The notes under the pieces were generated by a model. The model searched no databases. It worked only from the letters and a program-made list of their open reading frames with translations, and was not told the origin of the DNA. DNA of 64,000 nt from Planctomycetota bacterium (GTDB lineage: Bacteria > Planctomycetota > UBA1135 > GCA-002748355), in NCBI GenBank assembly GCA_002748355.1, contig PDSF01000039.1, forward strand, positions 21,751-85,750. The letters run 5' to 3'. A program made the translations under genes and the position numbers. Position 1 is the first letter of the stretch. Every line of letters starts with the position of its first letter. This document shows positions 16,518 to 25,289 of the stretch, piece by piece.

Positions 16518-17782
16518 CAGCGACAGCTCTCGACGAGACGGGCGAACTCATCATCCAAGCTCATGCGCTCTTTGACTCGTCGAATCGCGTAGGTCACCGA
16601 CGAGGCCGAGCGCCAGCCCAAACGCCGAGCGATTTCCGGCCCCGGCATTCCCTGCTCGTACACGAGATAGGCGAGCACCTGACGCGGGAGTGAGAGACGA
16701 CGGCTAGAGTCGCGGGTGCTCAGAGCTTCGGCATCGATGCCAAAGGCGCGAGCAACCCGCTGCTTCAGCAGCTCGAAGAGCTGCGAGGATTCATGCTGCC
16801 TGGATTGGCCAGGATCGAGGAGGGGCCGCCCTGCTGCCGCTGTCTGGGACTCTGCCTCCACCCCCAGTTCCGCATGCTGCTGCTGGAAGGAATGGGCCCG
16901 CTGCACGATTTCGGCATAGCTCTGCGCCCCACTCATGCTGGCCTGATACAGGCAGAGCGAACGCTCGCGATCTCCCCTGAGACCTGGCCGCACCTGCTCG
17001 TCCCACAGTCGCTTGGCGAAGCTCTTGCGGGTCGCGAGCGTCGGAGCCCTTAGCCCGATGGTGTAGCCACCGAGCAACCGGGAGGCGAGCGAGGCCCGGA
17101 ACTCGCGAATCTGGTAGGGGTGATGCCGACCACAGAACAGCACCCGTCGGCGGCGCGCCGCAAGCAGGTCAATGACCCGGCCAAGCTCCTCCTGAGTCCG
17201 GCGCTTTCCCCGCAAGCGGTGCACCTCATCGAGGAGGAAGACCTCGCTTGCCTCGAGTGCGCTCCGCAGTGCCTGCAGCCGACCGATTCGGGAGGCGCTC
17301 TGTAGCTCGCGGTGCAACGCCAAGGCATCCCAGCTCGTGCACGCCACCCCGACCTGCTGCTGGAACCAGCGAAGCAGCCGCGTCTTCCCAAGGCCAGAAC
17401 CGCCGTACAAGTAGATGCATGGCACCCCTTGCAGCTGATCACGAGCGTAGGCATCGAGAGCTCGAAAGGCCTCGAGGTTGCCGCTATCGACCAGTGGCTC
17501 GGAGTCGATGTCGTTGAAACCCTTGGCCGGCCCCTTGCGCGCCAAGGTCACCCGCACCCGCAAATCGCTGCGCATGGTGTTGCTCAGGTGCTCAGCAACG
17601 ATGCGGCAAACACGATCGACGGTCTTTGGTGCTGGCGGCATCTCACGAGCCTCCAGCCAGAGCTCACGGTCCTGGAGGCGGTCAACCGAGAGGCCGCGCA
17701 GAAAGCTCCGCTCTCTACCTAGGAACTGGGCTTCGGCAGCACCAATGACAAAGCCGAGTTGTTCCTCGAGAAACGAGCGCAT
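16517..17782 (-). CDS. divergent DnaA-like replication initiator
   Basis: 421 residues from the ATG at 17782, chosen because the frame upstream is Cys/Leu-rich and unlike the family. Residues 1-80 resemble DnaA domain I; there is little or no domain II. The AAA+ domain has Walker A GGSGLGKT (127-134), Walker B LLDEVHRL (183-190) and LASRLLGGYTIGLRAP, matching the DnaA arginine region. Residues about 336-408 form the domain IV helix-turn-helix (LPRQVLAYLVYEQGMPGPEI, then RRLGWRSASSVTYAIRRVKE). In ordinary DnaA the signature there is GGRDHTTV; here it is GWRSASSV, losing the DNA-contacting Asp-His. It may be the lineage's initiator with altered box recognition or a paralogue. No dnaN lies nearby. 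Confidence 0.75.
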   Translation of the reverse strand: MRSFLEEQLGFVIGAAEAQFLGRERSFLRGLSVDRLQDRELWLEAREMPPAPKTVDRVCRIVAEHLSNTMRSDLRVRVTLARKGPAKGFNDIDSEPLVDSGNLEAFRALDAYARDQLQGVPCIYLYGGSGLGKTRLLRWFQQQVGVACTSWDALALHRELQSASRIGRLQALRSALEASEVFLLDEVHRLRGKRRTQEELGRVIDLLAARRRRVLFCGRHHPYQIREFRASLASRLLGGYTIGLRAPTLATRKSFAKRLWDEQVRPGLRGDRERSLCLYQASMSGAQSYAEIVQRAHSFQQQHAELGVEAESQTAAAGRPLLDPGQSRQHESSQLFELLKQRVARAFGIDAEALSTRDSSRRLSLPRQVLAYLVYEQGMPGPEIARRLGWRSASSVTYAIRRVKERMSLDDEFARLVESCR

Positions 17783-17957
17783 CAGAACCGAGCTCCCGTT
17801 GCACGGAAGAAGCAAAGAGGGGCAGAGGCAGAGTCGCCGAAAGCTAGCGACAGGACAGGCTCTGGCAAGAGCAAGTTGTGCAAGCTTCGCAAGTGCATGC
17901 CAAGAGCTTCCATGCAAAGCTTAGTTGCCTCTTGCATCCGCAACAGAGAGATCTCGA

Positions 17958-18629
17958 GTGCAGCCAAGCGCCTACCTTTTCGACCTCGATGGAACCCTGC
18001 TCGACACCCTCGCGGATCTCGCACAGAGCATCAATCAGGTGCGCGTCAGCTACGCCCTGGAGCCCTGGAGCCACGAGCAAGTTCGCGCCGCGATCGGCCA
18101 TGGACTCCCGAGCTTGCTTCGCCGCGCCCTCAAAGCGACGGGAAGAGAATGGACCGAGGCCTTGCTCGCCGAATCCCGAGAACGATTCCGCGCTCATTAT
18201 CTAACCCAGCTCTGCGTCGAAACCCGCCCCTACCCAGGCGTGGAAAAAGCCCTGGCCCAGCTCCGCGCTCGCGGCTTGCGACTCGCAGTGGTCAGCAACA
18301 AGGACGAGTATTTCTGCACCTTACTCGCCCAGCATTACTTCCCAGGCCAGTTCGATGCCGTTCTCGGCGGAGACAGTGTGGCGGCGAAAAAGCCGGCCCC
18401 CGACATGCTGCTGGAGGCGGCAAGGCGCCTAGGCTGCCCTATCGAAAGCTGCGTAATGGTCGGCGATAGCCCCGGGGATCTCGAAGCTGCGGCCCGAGCC
18501 GGCTGCGCCGAAAAAATCGCGGTGACATGGGGCTTCCGCGATGAAGTGCAGCTGCGCCCCCAGGCCGATCGGCTGCTAAGCCACATCGACCAGTTACTGG
18601 ACGACCCCGATCATCCCGCCTCCAGCTGA
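17958..18629 (+). CDS. HAD phosphatase, phosphoglycolate phosphatase-like
   Basis: 223 residues from the GTG at 17958, with a GAGAG tract before it; a TTG at 17925 would add 11 residues unlike the family. HAD motifs: nucleophile FDLDGTLLDT, motif II VVSNK, and motif IV GDSPGDLEAAARAG. The Lys is in AAKKPAPD. The cap helices and length match Gph-type phosphatases, which clear 2-phosphoglycolate arising from DNA repair and oxygenation reactions. Exact substrate is inferred. It is divergent from the dnaA-like gene and converges with the GNAT-AAC(3) gene. Confidence 0.85.
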   Translation: MQPSAYLFDLDGTLLDTLADLAQSINQVRVSYALEPWSHEQVRAAIGHGLPSLLRRALKATGREWTEALLAESRERFRAHYLTQLCVETRPYPGVEKALAQLRARGLRLAVVSNKDEYFCTLLAQHYFPGQFDAVLGGDSVAAKKPAPDMLLEAARRLGCPIESCVMVGDSPGDLEAAARAGCAEKIAVTWGFRDEVQLRPQADRLLSHIDQLLDDPDHPASS

Positions 18630-18654
18630 GAAGAGAGCCGGGCTTCGTCTCTTC
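18630..18654 (+). terminator. possible terminator hairpin
   Basis: GAAGAGA at 18630-18636 pairs with TCTCTTC at 18648-18654, directly after the phosphatase stop codon. No clear T-run follows, so it is only a possible terminator between two converging genes. Confidence 0.3.
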
Positions 18655-18736
18655 CTGCTCTCTGCTCCTATCGGCCTCCTGCCTTGAAAGAGGCTTGGGG
18701 CGGCAAAGCAGCCTCGACGCCCCCCCTTCCCTAGCC

Positions 18737-20017
18737 TCAGCATCGCTGGCGAAAATGATCGCTGGCGAAGTCCACCGCCGCGCGCATGGCGAAGAGCTTT
18801 AGCTCCGCCTGCCCAAGCTGCCCTTGGGCGAGTGCCGACGCGCTTTCGAAGGCGGCTCCCAGCTCGGGAAAGATCGACGAGTCATAATCGATCTGCTCAT
18901 AAGCAACCCAGCGCCGCTGACCGTCAATAAGGACCGCAGCCTGCGCCCGTTCGATTTCGCGAATCCCGGCTCGATGCTCGGCCAAATGGAAGGCGGTGCA
19001 GGATTCGTATCCGCAGCCGAGGAGGAGCAGATCAGCATCCTCCTGGTAGAGCCTCGCCAATGGAGAATCCTCCCCCAAGGGGTGGTCGAGAGGATGCTCG
19101 CTCAGCAGCTCCTCCGCCATCGGGCCGAGGCCGGCGAAGGAGACCGCGGGGTGAGAACTGCGAAACGCGCCGGGCCAGCTGCGCAGTAGTTCGGCGACCC
19201 GCCCCATCCCCCGACTCGGACTCCGGGCAGGATCGAAAGCCGGCATTTCCGCGCGAATCACCGGCCACCAGGTCTTTGGAACAGCAGGCGCTTGCCACTG
19301 CGACGGATCGCTGTTGTAGGAACTCTGTGTCGCAACGATGACCGTTCCCTCGGGGCCCAAGGCCTCCAATACACCCTGGAGCAGGGCGTATTCACCGCCA
19401 CAAACCCAGCCCAAAGCCGAGAGCGAAGCGTGCAGTAGCAGCAGCCCCCCCTCCTCGACCCCGAGTTCCTGCAGCTTGGCTGTAATCTGCGCCTTCGTCA
19501 CCGGCGCAGCTTCAGGGACGATGCTCGCAGCTTCGCCGCCAAGCTGCAGCCGTAGCCAAGCCTCACGGTCTAGCTCCGTGCTGCCTTCAGCTCGCGCCCC
19601 CCCGGCTTCAGTATCGAGGACCCGGCGGCGCACCGAGCTGCAGCGAGTGTTCTCAAAAAGAAAGCGCCGCATCGCGCGCTCAAGCTCTTCGGCATAACCA
19701 AATTGCCGGGCGCCAGGCAGCAGCGAAATTTCGATCTCGCAAGAACCGGCAGCATCCAGCCTCCCAAGGCGAGCCTGACCAATACGGGCCCCGTCCAAGC
19801 TTTCGACGATCAAGACGGCGCCGAGCAGCTCGCTGCCGGCCTCTGCGACTTGCCTTGCCAGCATCACCTCATCGACGTCGTGCCCTTGGGCAATACCCAA
19901 GGGCGCCACGAGCTCAGGATCGCGACAGAACTCGCGCAGGAAGCGCAGATCGCGCGGATCAGCTTGCGCTGGCCGCGCCAGGACTCGGGCTGTCCGGATC
20001 CATAATCCCTCAGCCAC
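18737..20017 (-). CDS. GNAT-AAC(3) bifunctional acetyltransferase fusion
   Basis: 426 residues with two apparent acyl-CoA enzymes. Residues about 1-135 look like a GNAT acetyltransferase of RimJ/RimL type (RIGQARLGRLDAAGSCEIEI, then the acyl-CoA loop RQFGYAEELERAM). Residues about 175-425 match the aminoglycoside N3-acetyltransferase family (LLLHASLSALGWVCGG, ATQSSYN, RSPSRGMGRVAELLRS, SSHPAVSFAGLG with His289, LLLGCGYESCTAFHLAEHRA). The AAC(3) fold is widely used for non-antibiotic amine substrates in environmental bacteria, so resistance is not implied. It overlaps the end of ychF by eight bases. I know of no standard protein with this pairing. Confidence 0.8.
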   Translation of the reverse strand: MAEGLWIRTARVLARPAQADPRDLRFLREFCRDPELVAPLGIAQGHDVDEVMLARQVAEAGSELLGAVLIVESLDGARIGQARLGRLDAAGSCEIEISLLPGARQFGYAEELERAMRRFLFENTRCSSVRRRVLDTEAGGARAEGSTELDREAWLRLQLGGEAASIVPEAAPVTKAQITAKLQELGVEEGGLLLLHASLSALGWVCGGEYALLQGVLEALGPEGTVIVATQSSYNSDPSQWQAPAVPKTWWPVIRAEMPAFDPARSPSRGMGRVAELLRSWPGAFRSSHPAVSFAGLGPMAEELLSEHPLDHPLGEDSPLARLYQEDADLLLLGCGYESCTAFHLAEHRAGIREIERAQAAVLIDGQRRWVAYEQIDYDSSIFPELGAAFESASALAQGQLGQAELKLFAMRAAVDFASDHFRQRC

Positions 20018-21113
20018 CGATCAGGAACAGGACGATATCGCCGTCCTGCATTTCGTATTCCTTGCCTTCTACGCGCAGCTTGCCGGCCGATTTGATCTCG
20101 CTCTCTTTCTTGTAGGTCTCAAGATCCTCCAACGAATAGATCTGGGCGCGGATGAACTTCTTCTCGAAGTCGGTGTGGATCACCGAGGCGGCCTGCGGAG
20201 CCTTCGAGCCGGCAACAAAGGTCCAGGCCTTAATCTCCTTTTCTCCGGCGGTGAAAAAGGTGCGCAGACCAAGCAGGTGGAAGGCCGAGCGAATCAGGCG
20301 CGCCAGCCCCCGCTCCTTGATCCCCAGTTCCTCCATGAACATCTCTCGCTCCTCGTCATCGAGGTCGGCGAGTTCGGCTTCCAGGCGCCCGGCGATGGCC
20401 AAGCAGTCGCTACCGTGTTCCTGGGCAAAGGCCGAGGCAGCCACATAGCCCTGGTGCTGACTGCCATCCTGGCCTTCTTCGAAGGCTTGGTCGGGCAGAT
20501 TCGCGACATAGAGCACAGGCTTTTGGGTGAGGAGGAACATCGGCCTCAGCAGCTCTTGCTCGCGCTCGCTCAGCTCCATATCGCGGACCTGTTTCTCCGA
20601 CTCCAGCCAGGCCTTGACCCGCTCGAAGAGATCGCGCTGCTCCACCATCTCCTTATCGCCGGTGCGCGCCTTCTTACCGACCCGCTCGAGATTGCGCTCG
20701 ACGGTCTCGAGGTCAGCAAAGCCCAGCTCCAGCTCGACGATCTCGATATCCCCCCCCGGATCGAGGGGAGCATTCGGCTCATCGACATTGGGGAAGCAAC
20801 GCACGACATGCAGCAGAGCATCGCATTCCTTAATCGCCCCGAGGAACTTGGTCCCCATGCCCTCGCCCCGAGAGGCGCCCTTCGGCAGCCCGGCGATATC
20901 AACCACCTTGAGCTCCGCCGCCACGACCTTGTCGGTCTCCACGTACGCGTGGATCCTCTCCAAGCGATCATCGGGGACCGGCACACTGGCGACATTGGGG
21001 GTCAGCGTCGAATACGGGAAGCTCGCAGCCTCCGCACCGGCACCGGTGATGGCGTTGAAGACCATTGTCTTGCCGCTATTGGGCAGCCCGACCAAACCAC
21101 ACTTCAGTCCCAC
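20010..21113 (-). CDS. ychF: redox-regulated ATPase YchF (Obg-like)
   Basis: 367 residues, normal for the family. The P-loop is GLPNSGKTMVFNAIT, slightly altered from GLPNVGKST. The nucleotide-specificity motif reads NLPD instead of NKxD, which in this family accompanies ATP preference. The C-terminal TGS-like domain is present (TFFTAGEKEIKAWTFVAGSK and KLRVEGKEYEMQDGDIVLF). YchF associates with ribosomes and responds to oxidative stress. It is followed by the GNAT-AAC(3) gene with an eight-base overlap. Confidence 0.93.
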   Translation of the reverse strand: MGLKCGLVGLPNSGKTMVFNAITGAGAEAASFPYSTLTPNVASVPVPDDRLERIHAYVETDKVVAAELKVVDIAGLPKGASRGEGMGTKFLGAIKECDALLHVVRCFPNVDEPNAPLDPGGDIEIVELELGFADLETVERNLERVGKKARTGDKEMVEQRDLFERVKAWLESEKQVRDMELSEREQELLRPMFLLTQKPVLYVANLPDQAFEEGQDGSQHQGYVAASAFAQEHGSDCLAIAGRLEAELADLDDEEREMFMEELGIKERGLARLIRSAFHLLGLRTFFTAGEKEIKAWTFVAGSKAPQAASVIHTDFEKKFIRAQIYSLEDLETYKKESEIKSAGKLRVEGKEYEMQDGDIVLFLIGG

Positions 21114-21184
21114 GCTTCTCTTTCCTCTCTTTGGGCCGACCCCAGGTCGGCAAAACCGGGTGCATGGCTTCCAAAACCATCCCG

Positions 21185-21216
21185 ATCACTCAGGTGCCCT
21201 ATCACTCAGGTGGCAG
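21185..21216. repeat. 16-bp tandem duplication at the end of der
   Basis: Two adjacent 16-bp units (ATCACTCAGGTG plus four differing bases) at 21185-21200 and 21201-21216. The second copy contains the der stop codon. Confidence 0.6.
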
Positions 21217-22533
21217 CTCGACCTTATCGCGTTTGCGATAGACCAGGCGGATCGGGATCTCTTCCCAATCAAAAGCCTCCCGCAACTGATTCTGCAAATA
21301 ACGGTCGTACTGCCCGGTGAACAGAACTGGCTCGTTGACAAAAACCAGGATCGTCGGTGGACGCACATCGATCTGCGTCGCGTAGAAAAGCTTCGGCAGC
21401 TTGCCGCTGCGGTCACGCGGTTGATTCTTCTGCTTAGCGGCCTGCAAGACCCGGTTCAGATCGCCGGTGCTCACTTCGTAGGAGGACTGCTTGTAGAGAT
21501 CCTCAATCACGTCCAGGGTTTCGTCGACATTGATGCCGTCGCGGGCGCTGATATAGGAGATCGGCGCGTAGGCCAATCCGGTCAGCTGCTCGCGCAGATA
21601 ACTCTCCCACTTGTCAATATCCGCACCGGATTCGAGCGCCAGGTCGAGCTTGTTACCCACGAGCAGGCAGGGCTTGTAATGCTGCACAACAAAGTGCGCC
21701 AACTTCTTGTCGACCTGACTGATATCGCCCGTCATATCAAAGAGGAGGATGCAGACATCGCTGCGCCGCACGCTGCGGTCACTGCGAGCCAGCGAGAAGA
21801 ACTCGATGGCATCCTGCACCCGTGCCTTCTTGCGTAATCCCGCAGTATCGATAGCCAACCAAGGCTTGCCGTTACGCTCAAAGCGCACGTCCACGGCGTC
21901 GCGCGTCGTCCCAGGGATGTCGGAGACGATCACCCGCTCCTTACCCGCGAGGAGGTTGGTCAGGGTCGACTTGCCGGAGTTGCGCTTGCCGACGATCGCG
22001 AACTTGAGACTGGGCTCCTCTTCGGCCGAGTCCTTATCGGGGAGTAACTCGATAATGGCATCGAGGACATCGGTGATCCCAATCACCTCGATCGCCGAGA
22101 CCATGTGCGGTTCCCCGAGGCCGAGCTTGTAGGCCTCTTGGGCCACGAACTCATCGCGCCGAGCCTCGACCTTGTTCATCACCAGGATTGTGGGCTTGTC
22201 GAGCTTGCGCACCTTGCGGGCTACGGTCTCGTCCATCGGACTCAGCCCGGCCTTAGCATCTACCAAGAAGACCAAGAGATCGGCCTCGCGCATGGCGACG
22301 TCGATCTGTGCCTGGATATGCGCTTCGAGTCGACTCTCATCGACGAGGCCGAGCCCGCCGGTATCGACCAGTTCGAAGCGGCGTTCGCGCCACTCGGCCT
22401 CGATCGAGACCCGGTCGCGGGTCACGCCCGCCGTCGGTTCGACGATGGATACCCGTCGTCCTGCGACCGCGTTGAGGAAACTCGATTTGCCGACGTTCGG
22501 TCGGCCGACGATGGCAACACTCGGAATGCTCAT
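21202..22533 (-). CDS. der: ribosome-assembly GTPase Der (EngA)
   Basis: 443 residues with two tandem GTPase domains. The first has GRPNVGKSSFLNA, the switch segment TAGVTRDRVS, DTGGLG and the base-recognition NKVE. The second has GKRNSGKSTLTNLLAG, PGTTRDAVD, DTAGLRKK and NKLD. The C-terminal KH-like domain ends in IRLVYRKRDK. Der is essential for 50S subunit assembly. Its last bases sit in a tandem duplication, and its start overlaps the end of queE by four bases. Confidence 0.95.
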   Translation of the reverse strand: MSIPSVAIVGRPNVGKSSFLNAVAGRRVSIVEPTAGVTRDRVSIEAEWRERRFELVDTGGLGLVDESRLEAHIQAQIDVAMREADLLVFLVDAKAGLSPMDETVARKVRKLDKPTILVMNKVEARRDEFVAQEAYKLGLGEPHMVSAIEVIGITDVLDAIIELLPDKDSAEEEPSLKFAIVGKRNSGKSTLTNLLAGKERVIVSDIPGTTRDAVDVRFERNGKPWLAIDTAGLRKKARVQDAIEFFSLARSDRSVRRSDVCILLFDMTGDISQVDKKLAHFVVQHYKPCLLVGNKLDLALESGADIDKWESYLREQLTGLAYAPISYISARDGINVDETLDVIEDLYKQSSYEVSTGDLNRVLQAAKQKNQPRDRSGKLPKLFYATQIDVRPPTILVFVNEPVLFTGQYDRYLQNQLREAFDWEEIPIRLVYRKRDKVELPPE

Positions 22534-23324
22534 TCGAAACCCATCAGCTTGTGCACCTGCGGTAGCACGCGCGGGGAAAAGCCGAGCTCGAGCGCGGCAC
22601 GGAGACGACGCATCAACTCGGCCGAATCAGGCGCCCGTTGCTCGTCAAGACAGGGCGTAATCGGCTGCAAAACCAGCTCGAAGCGTCCTTCGACCTCGGA
22701 GAGCATATCCAGGGCACGCTCGTATTCCTCGGCCTCATCCCGGCTCGGCAGCACGATCTTGACGCTGACCTCGCAGCCATGATCCAAGGCGGCGCGCAAG
22801 CTCAGCAGGTGAGCCGCCGAATAGTCCTTGCCCTGAATCGTGCTCGGGAGCTTCCAATCCATGGCCAGGTGCTCGGTGAGCGGGAGGAGCACGGCCAACG
22901 CCTCAGCATCGATGGCCGCGGTCTCAAGATGCGTACGCAAACCGAGCATGCGCGCCTCGCGAAAGAGCTCGTAACCAAAGCCGGGCCAGAGCAGCGGCTC
23001 GCCGCCGGTGAAGGACAAGTAGGCGAGACCGGGGAAGCCCGGGCTCCGGGTCAGCGCCTGCACGATCTTCCCCGCACTCGCGGGGTTGTCGAAGTGCCCC
23101 AGGCGGGTCCCATCAAAGTCGCGCAGCTCGAAGGCTTCGGGAGCCTTGTAGCTGTAGACGCTATCGCAGTAGCTGCAGCGCAGCGGACAGCCAGCCGAGC
23201 GCACAAAGGCCGTCGGCAGCCCCACCGAGGGTCCCTCGCCCTGCAGCGAGAGGAAGACCTCACAGAGAGCCGCCGTGCTCCGGCGGCTCTTCGTGGCTAG
23301 AGGCACCATCTCGCTGCTCTTCAC
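22530..23324 (-). CDS. queE: 7-carboxy-7-deazaguanine synthase QueE
   Basis: 264 residues. This radical SAM enzyme makes the 7-deazaguanine core on the way to queuosine. The N-terminal EVFLSLQGEGPSVGLPTAF motif is diagnostic; the iron-sulfur cluster ligands are Cys46, Cys50 and Cys53 in CPLRCSYC. FTGGEPLLW is the usual SAM-binding segment. No queC, queD or queF lies in the window. It overlaps der by four bases and begins six bases after the aminotransferase stop, so the transcript probably includes all three. Confidence 0.92.
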   Translation of the reverse strand: MKSSEMVPLATKSRRSTAALCEVFLSLQGEGPSVGLPTAFVRSAGCPLRCSYCDSVYSYKAPEAFELRDFDGTRLGHFDNPASAGKIVQALTRSPGFPGLAYLSFTGGEPLLWPGFGYELFREARMLGLRTHLETAAIDAEALAVLLPLTEHLAMDWKLPSTIQGKDYSAAHLLSLRAALDHGCEVSVKIVLPSRDEAEEYERALDMLSEVEGRFELVLQPITPCLDEQRAPDSAELMRRLRAALELGFSPRVLPQVHKLMGFE

Positions 23325-23330
23325 CCCGGC

Positions 23331-24458
23331 TCAGCCTTTCGCGATCTCGACGAGCAGGTCCAGGCCTTGTTCCAGCATGGGATCCGGCGCCGCGAAGGAG
23401 AGGCGGAAGTGCGAGGCCTGGCGCGAGAAGGCAGAGCCCGGAACGATGAGGATGTTCCGATCCAGAGTGGCCTGAACGAAGTCCGCCTCGGACATCCCCT
23501 TCGGATAGGCGGGGAAGGCGTAGAAGCTGCCCTGGGGCGGAACGAGGTCATAGTGGCCCGCCAACTTGTCGACGACCATCTTCTGCTTCGCACGGTAGGC
23601 CGCCTGCTCGGCACTCATATCCGTGTCCAGCATCGTGATCGTCGCGTGCTGCAGCGGCGCCGGAGCGCAGACGAAGGTGTATTGCTGCACCAGCATCATC
23701 TGGTCGAGCAGTTCGGCGGAGCCGGCGATCCAACCAAGACGCCAACCCGGCACGCCATAGGTCTTGGAGGCGCCACCAAGCACAATGCTGCGATTGCAGC
23801 GAGGCATGCGGCTGACCATCGACTCGAAAGGCTTGTCCTCGTAGAGGAACTCATCGTAGATCTCGTCGCTCAGCAGCCAGAGCCCGTGCTTCTCGGCGAT
23901 GTCGCAGATCCCATCGAGTTCCTCGCCGCTCAGCACACCGCCTGTGGGATTGCTGGGCGAGTTGACCAGGATCATCTTGGTCCGCTCGCTGCACAGGGAC
24001 TCGATCTCATCCAGCCGCGGCCCCCACCCTGGAGAATCCTCACTCGGATAGAGATTGTAGAAGACCGGCTTGGCGCCAACGAGGGCCAGGACGTTCTTGT
24101 ACATCACGAAGTACGGGTCTGGGACCAGGACCTCGTCGCCCTCGTTCAGCAGGGTAAGGACCGTCAGCAGCAGACCGCCCGAGACGCCAGAACTCATGAA
24201 GGCGGCCTCGGGGCGGTGCCCGTAGAGCCGCTGCATCTTGTCCAGGAGCTTCTCGTTCAGCTCCGGAAGTCCCTGGGTCATCGTGTAGCGGTTCTGCCCG
24301 GCCATGATGGCCTGACAAGCCGCTTCCTTGACCGCCGGCGGCGCGTCGTAGTCGGCCTGCCCGATCGACAAGTTGATCGGGTCCTTCATCGTGGCAACGA
24401 GTTCGAACATCTTCCGAACGCCGCTCCCCTCGATTTGCTGCATCCTCTCGGCAAACAT
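23331..24458 (-). CDS. class I/II pyridoxal phosphate aminotransferase
   Basis: 375 residues from the ATG at 24458, with GAGGAAT seven bases upstream; the open frame extends 32 codons further but without family similarity. Fold type I features: VNSPSNPTGGVLS (Asn contact), LLSDEIYDEFLYE (Asp contact) and GGASKTYGVPGWRLGW with the PLP Lys232. The closest functional classes are aspartate or aromatic aminotransferases; substrate is not fixed by sequence. The operon continues into queE and der. Confidence 0.9.
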   Translation of the reverse strand: MFAERMQQIEGSGVRKMFELVATMKDPINLSIGQADYDAPPAVKEAACQAIMAGQNRYTMTQGLPELNEKLLDKMQRLYGHRPEAAFMSSGVSGGLLLTVLTLLNEGDEVLVPDPYFVMYKNVLALVGAKPVFYNLYPSEDSPGWGPRLDEIESLCSERTKMILVNSPSNPTGGVLSGEELDGICDIAEKHGLWLLSDEIYDEFLYEDKPFESMVSRMPRCNRSIVLGGASKTYGVPGWRLGWIAGSAELLDQMMLVQQYTFVCAPAPLQHATITMLDTDMSAEQAAYRAKQKMVVDKLAGHYDLVPPQGSFYAFPAYPKGMSEADFVQATLDRNILIVPGSAFSRQASHFRLSFAAPDPMLEQGLDLLVEIAKG

Positions 24459-24805
24459 CGCGGGATTCCTCACTCTTGTACGGCAGACAGTTGTACAGCT
24501 AATGCTTGTGCTGACCGAGCCCGGCTGCGCAAGCACTGCGAGCGCCACCAGCACCGAGCCACCAGCGCTCTGGCGGGAAGGCCGACCCTAGAAGCGACCG
24601 GGCGCCTCGGTCCTCCATTCCCTGGGCACGAATCAGCGCGCCAATGAAAAACGCGCCAATGAAAAACGAGAGCCGCGCACAAGCAAGGCACGGCTCCCGT
24701 TCCAAAACTCCCAAGCTCGAACGACGCTTCGAAAGCGCGGCCTGGCGAGCAGTAGTTCCTGCGCTGGCACGGGCAGTGCGGCACGCGCAGGCACAGCGAC
24801 GAGGG
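24459..24805. other. spacer with a perfect 15-bp tandem duplication
   Basis: About 350 bases between the aminotransferase start and the small basic protein stop. Two perfect 15-bp copies (CGCGCCAATGAAAAA) occupy 24637-24651 and 24652-24666. I see no protein-like frame. The aminotransferase promoter is expected here. Confidence 0.55.
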
Positions 24806-25003
24806 CTATTCCTCGTCGGTCTTCTTCTTCTTCTTCTTGGTCGCGACCTTGAACTTGGTGCGCACCTTCGGCAGCCCATAGACGGACTGGGAATCATCCC
24901 AGCGCGCTTGCTGCTGCAGGATCTGAAGTCGCTCGGTGCGTGTCAGCACGCTACGCGAGCCCTTGAGGTTGCCCGAGATCTTCAGGCTGCTGTGGATCGA
25001 CAT
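24806..25003 (-). CDS. PVC signature small basic protein (TIGR04137 type)
   Basis: 65 residues from the ATG at 25003; the frame extends upstream but the family starts at this MSIHSSLK. The product MSIHSSLKISGNLKGSR, then RSVLTRTERLQIL and YGLPKVRTKFK, ending in a lysine-rich tail, matches the small basic protein conserved in Planctomycetes, Verrucomicrobia and Chlamydiae and described as a signature protein of the PVC superphylum. A nucleic-acid or ribosome-linked role is inferred from charge. It is the strongest taxonomic marker in the window. Confidence 0.88.
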   Translation of the reverse strand: MSIHSSLKISGNLKGSRSVLTRTERLQILQQQARWDDSQSVYGLPKVRTKFKVATKKKKKKTDEE

Positions 25004-25289
25004 GGTTGCTGGGTCCTGATACTGCCGATGCTCACTGAACATCGGGCCGCCGGGGCAAGAAAAGGGGGAACAGCCTAGCGGTGCCAAACGAAGGCGCAAG
25101 GGCTCGCTGCTGCCGTCACAAGGAAAAGGCGACCCTCAGCAGCCCTTGCAGAAAAGGTGGAAAAGGAAAGAGGGGCGCGGTGGAAAAGCACCGCCCGCTG
25201 AGGGTCCCATCGGAAGCCGGCCCATTAGAAGCCGAAGCTCGTGTCCAGGACTGGTCTACAGAACCAGGCCGACACGACTAGGCATCAGA

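Noticed and set aside
17783..17957. Chromosome origin between the dnaA-like gene and the phosphatase gene
   Set aside because: I see no repeated TTATCCACA-type boxes or AT-rich unwinding region in the spacer.
18737..20017. Acquired aminoglycoside resistance gene
   Set aside because: Base composition matches neighbours, there is no mobile element, and it overlaps ychF in a housekeeping run; AAC(3)-fold proteins are common in environmental bacteria.
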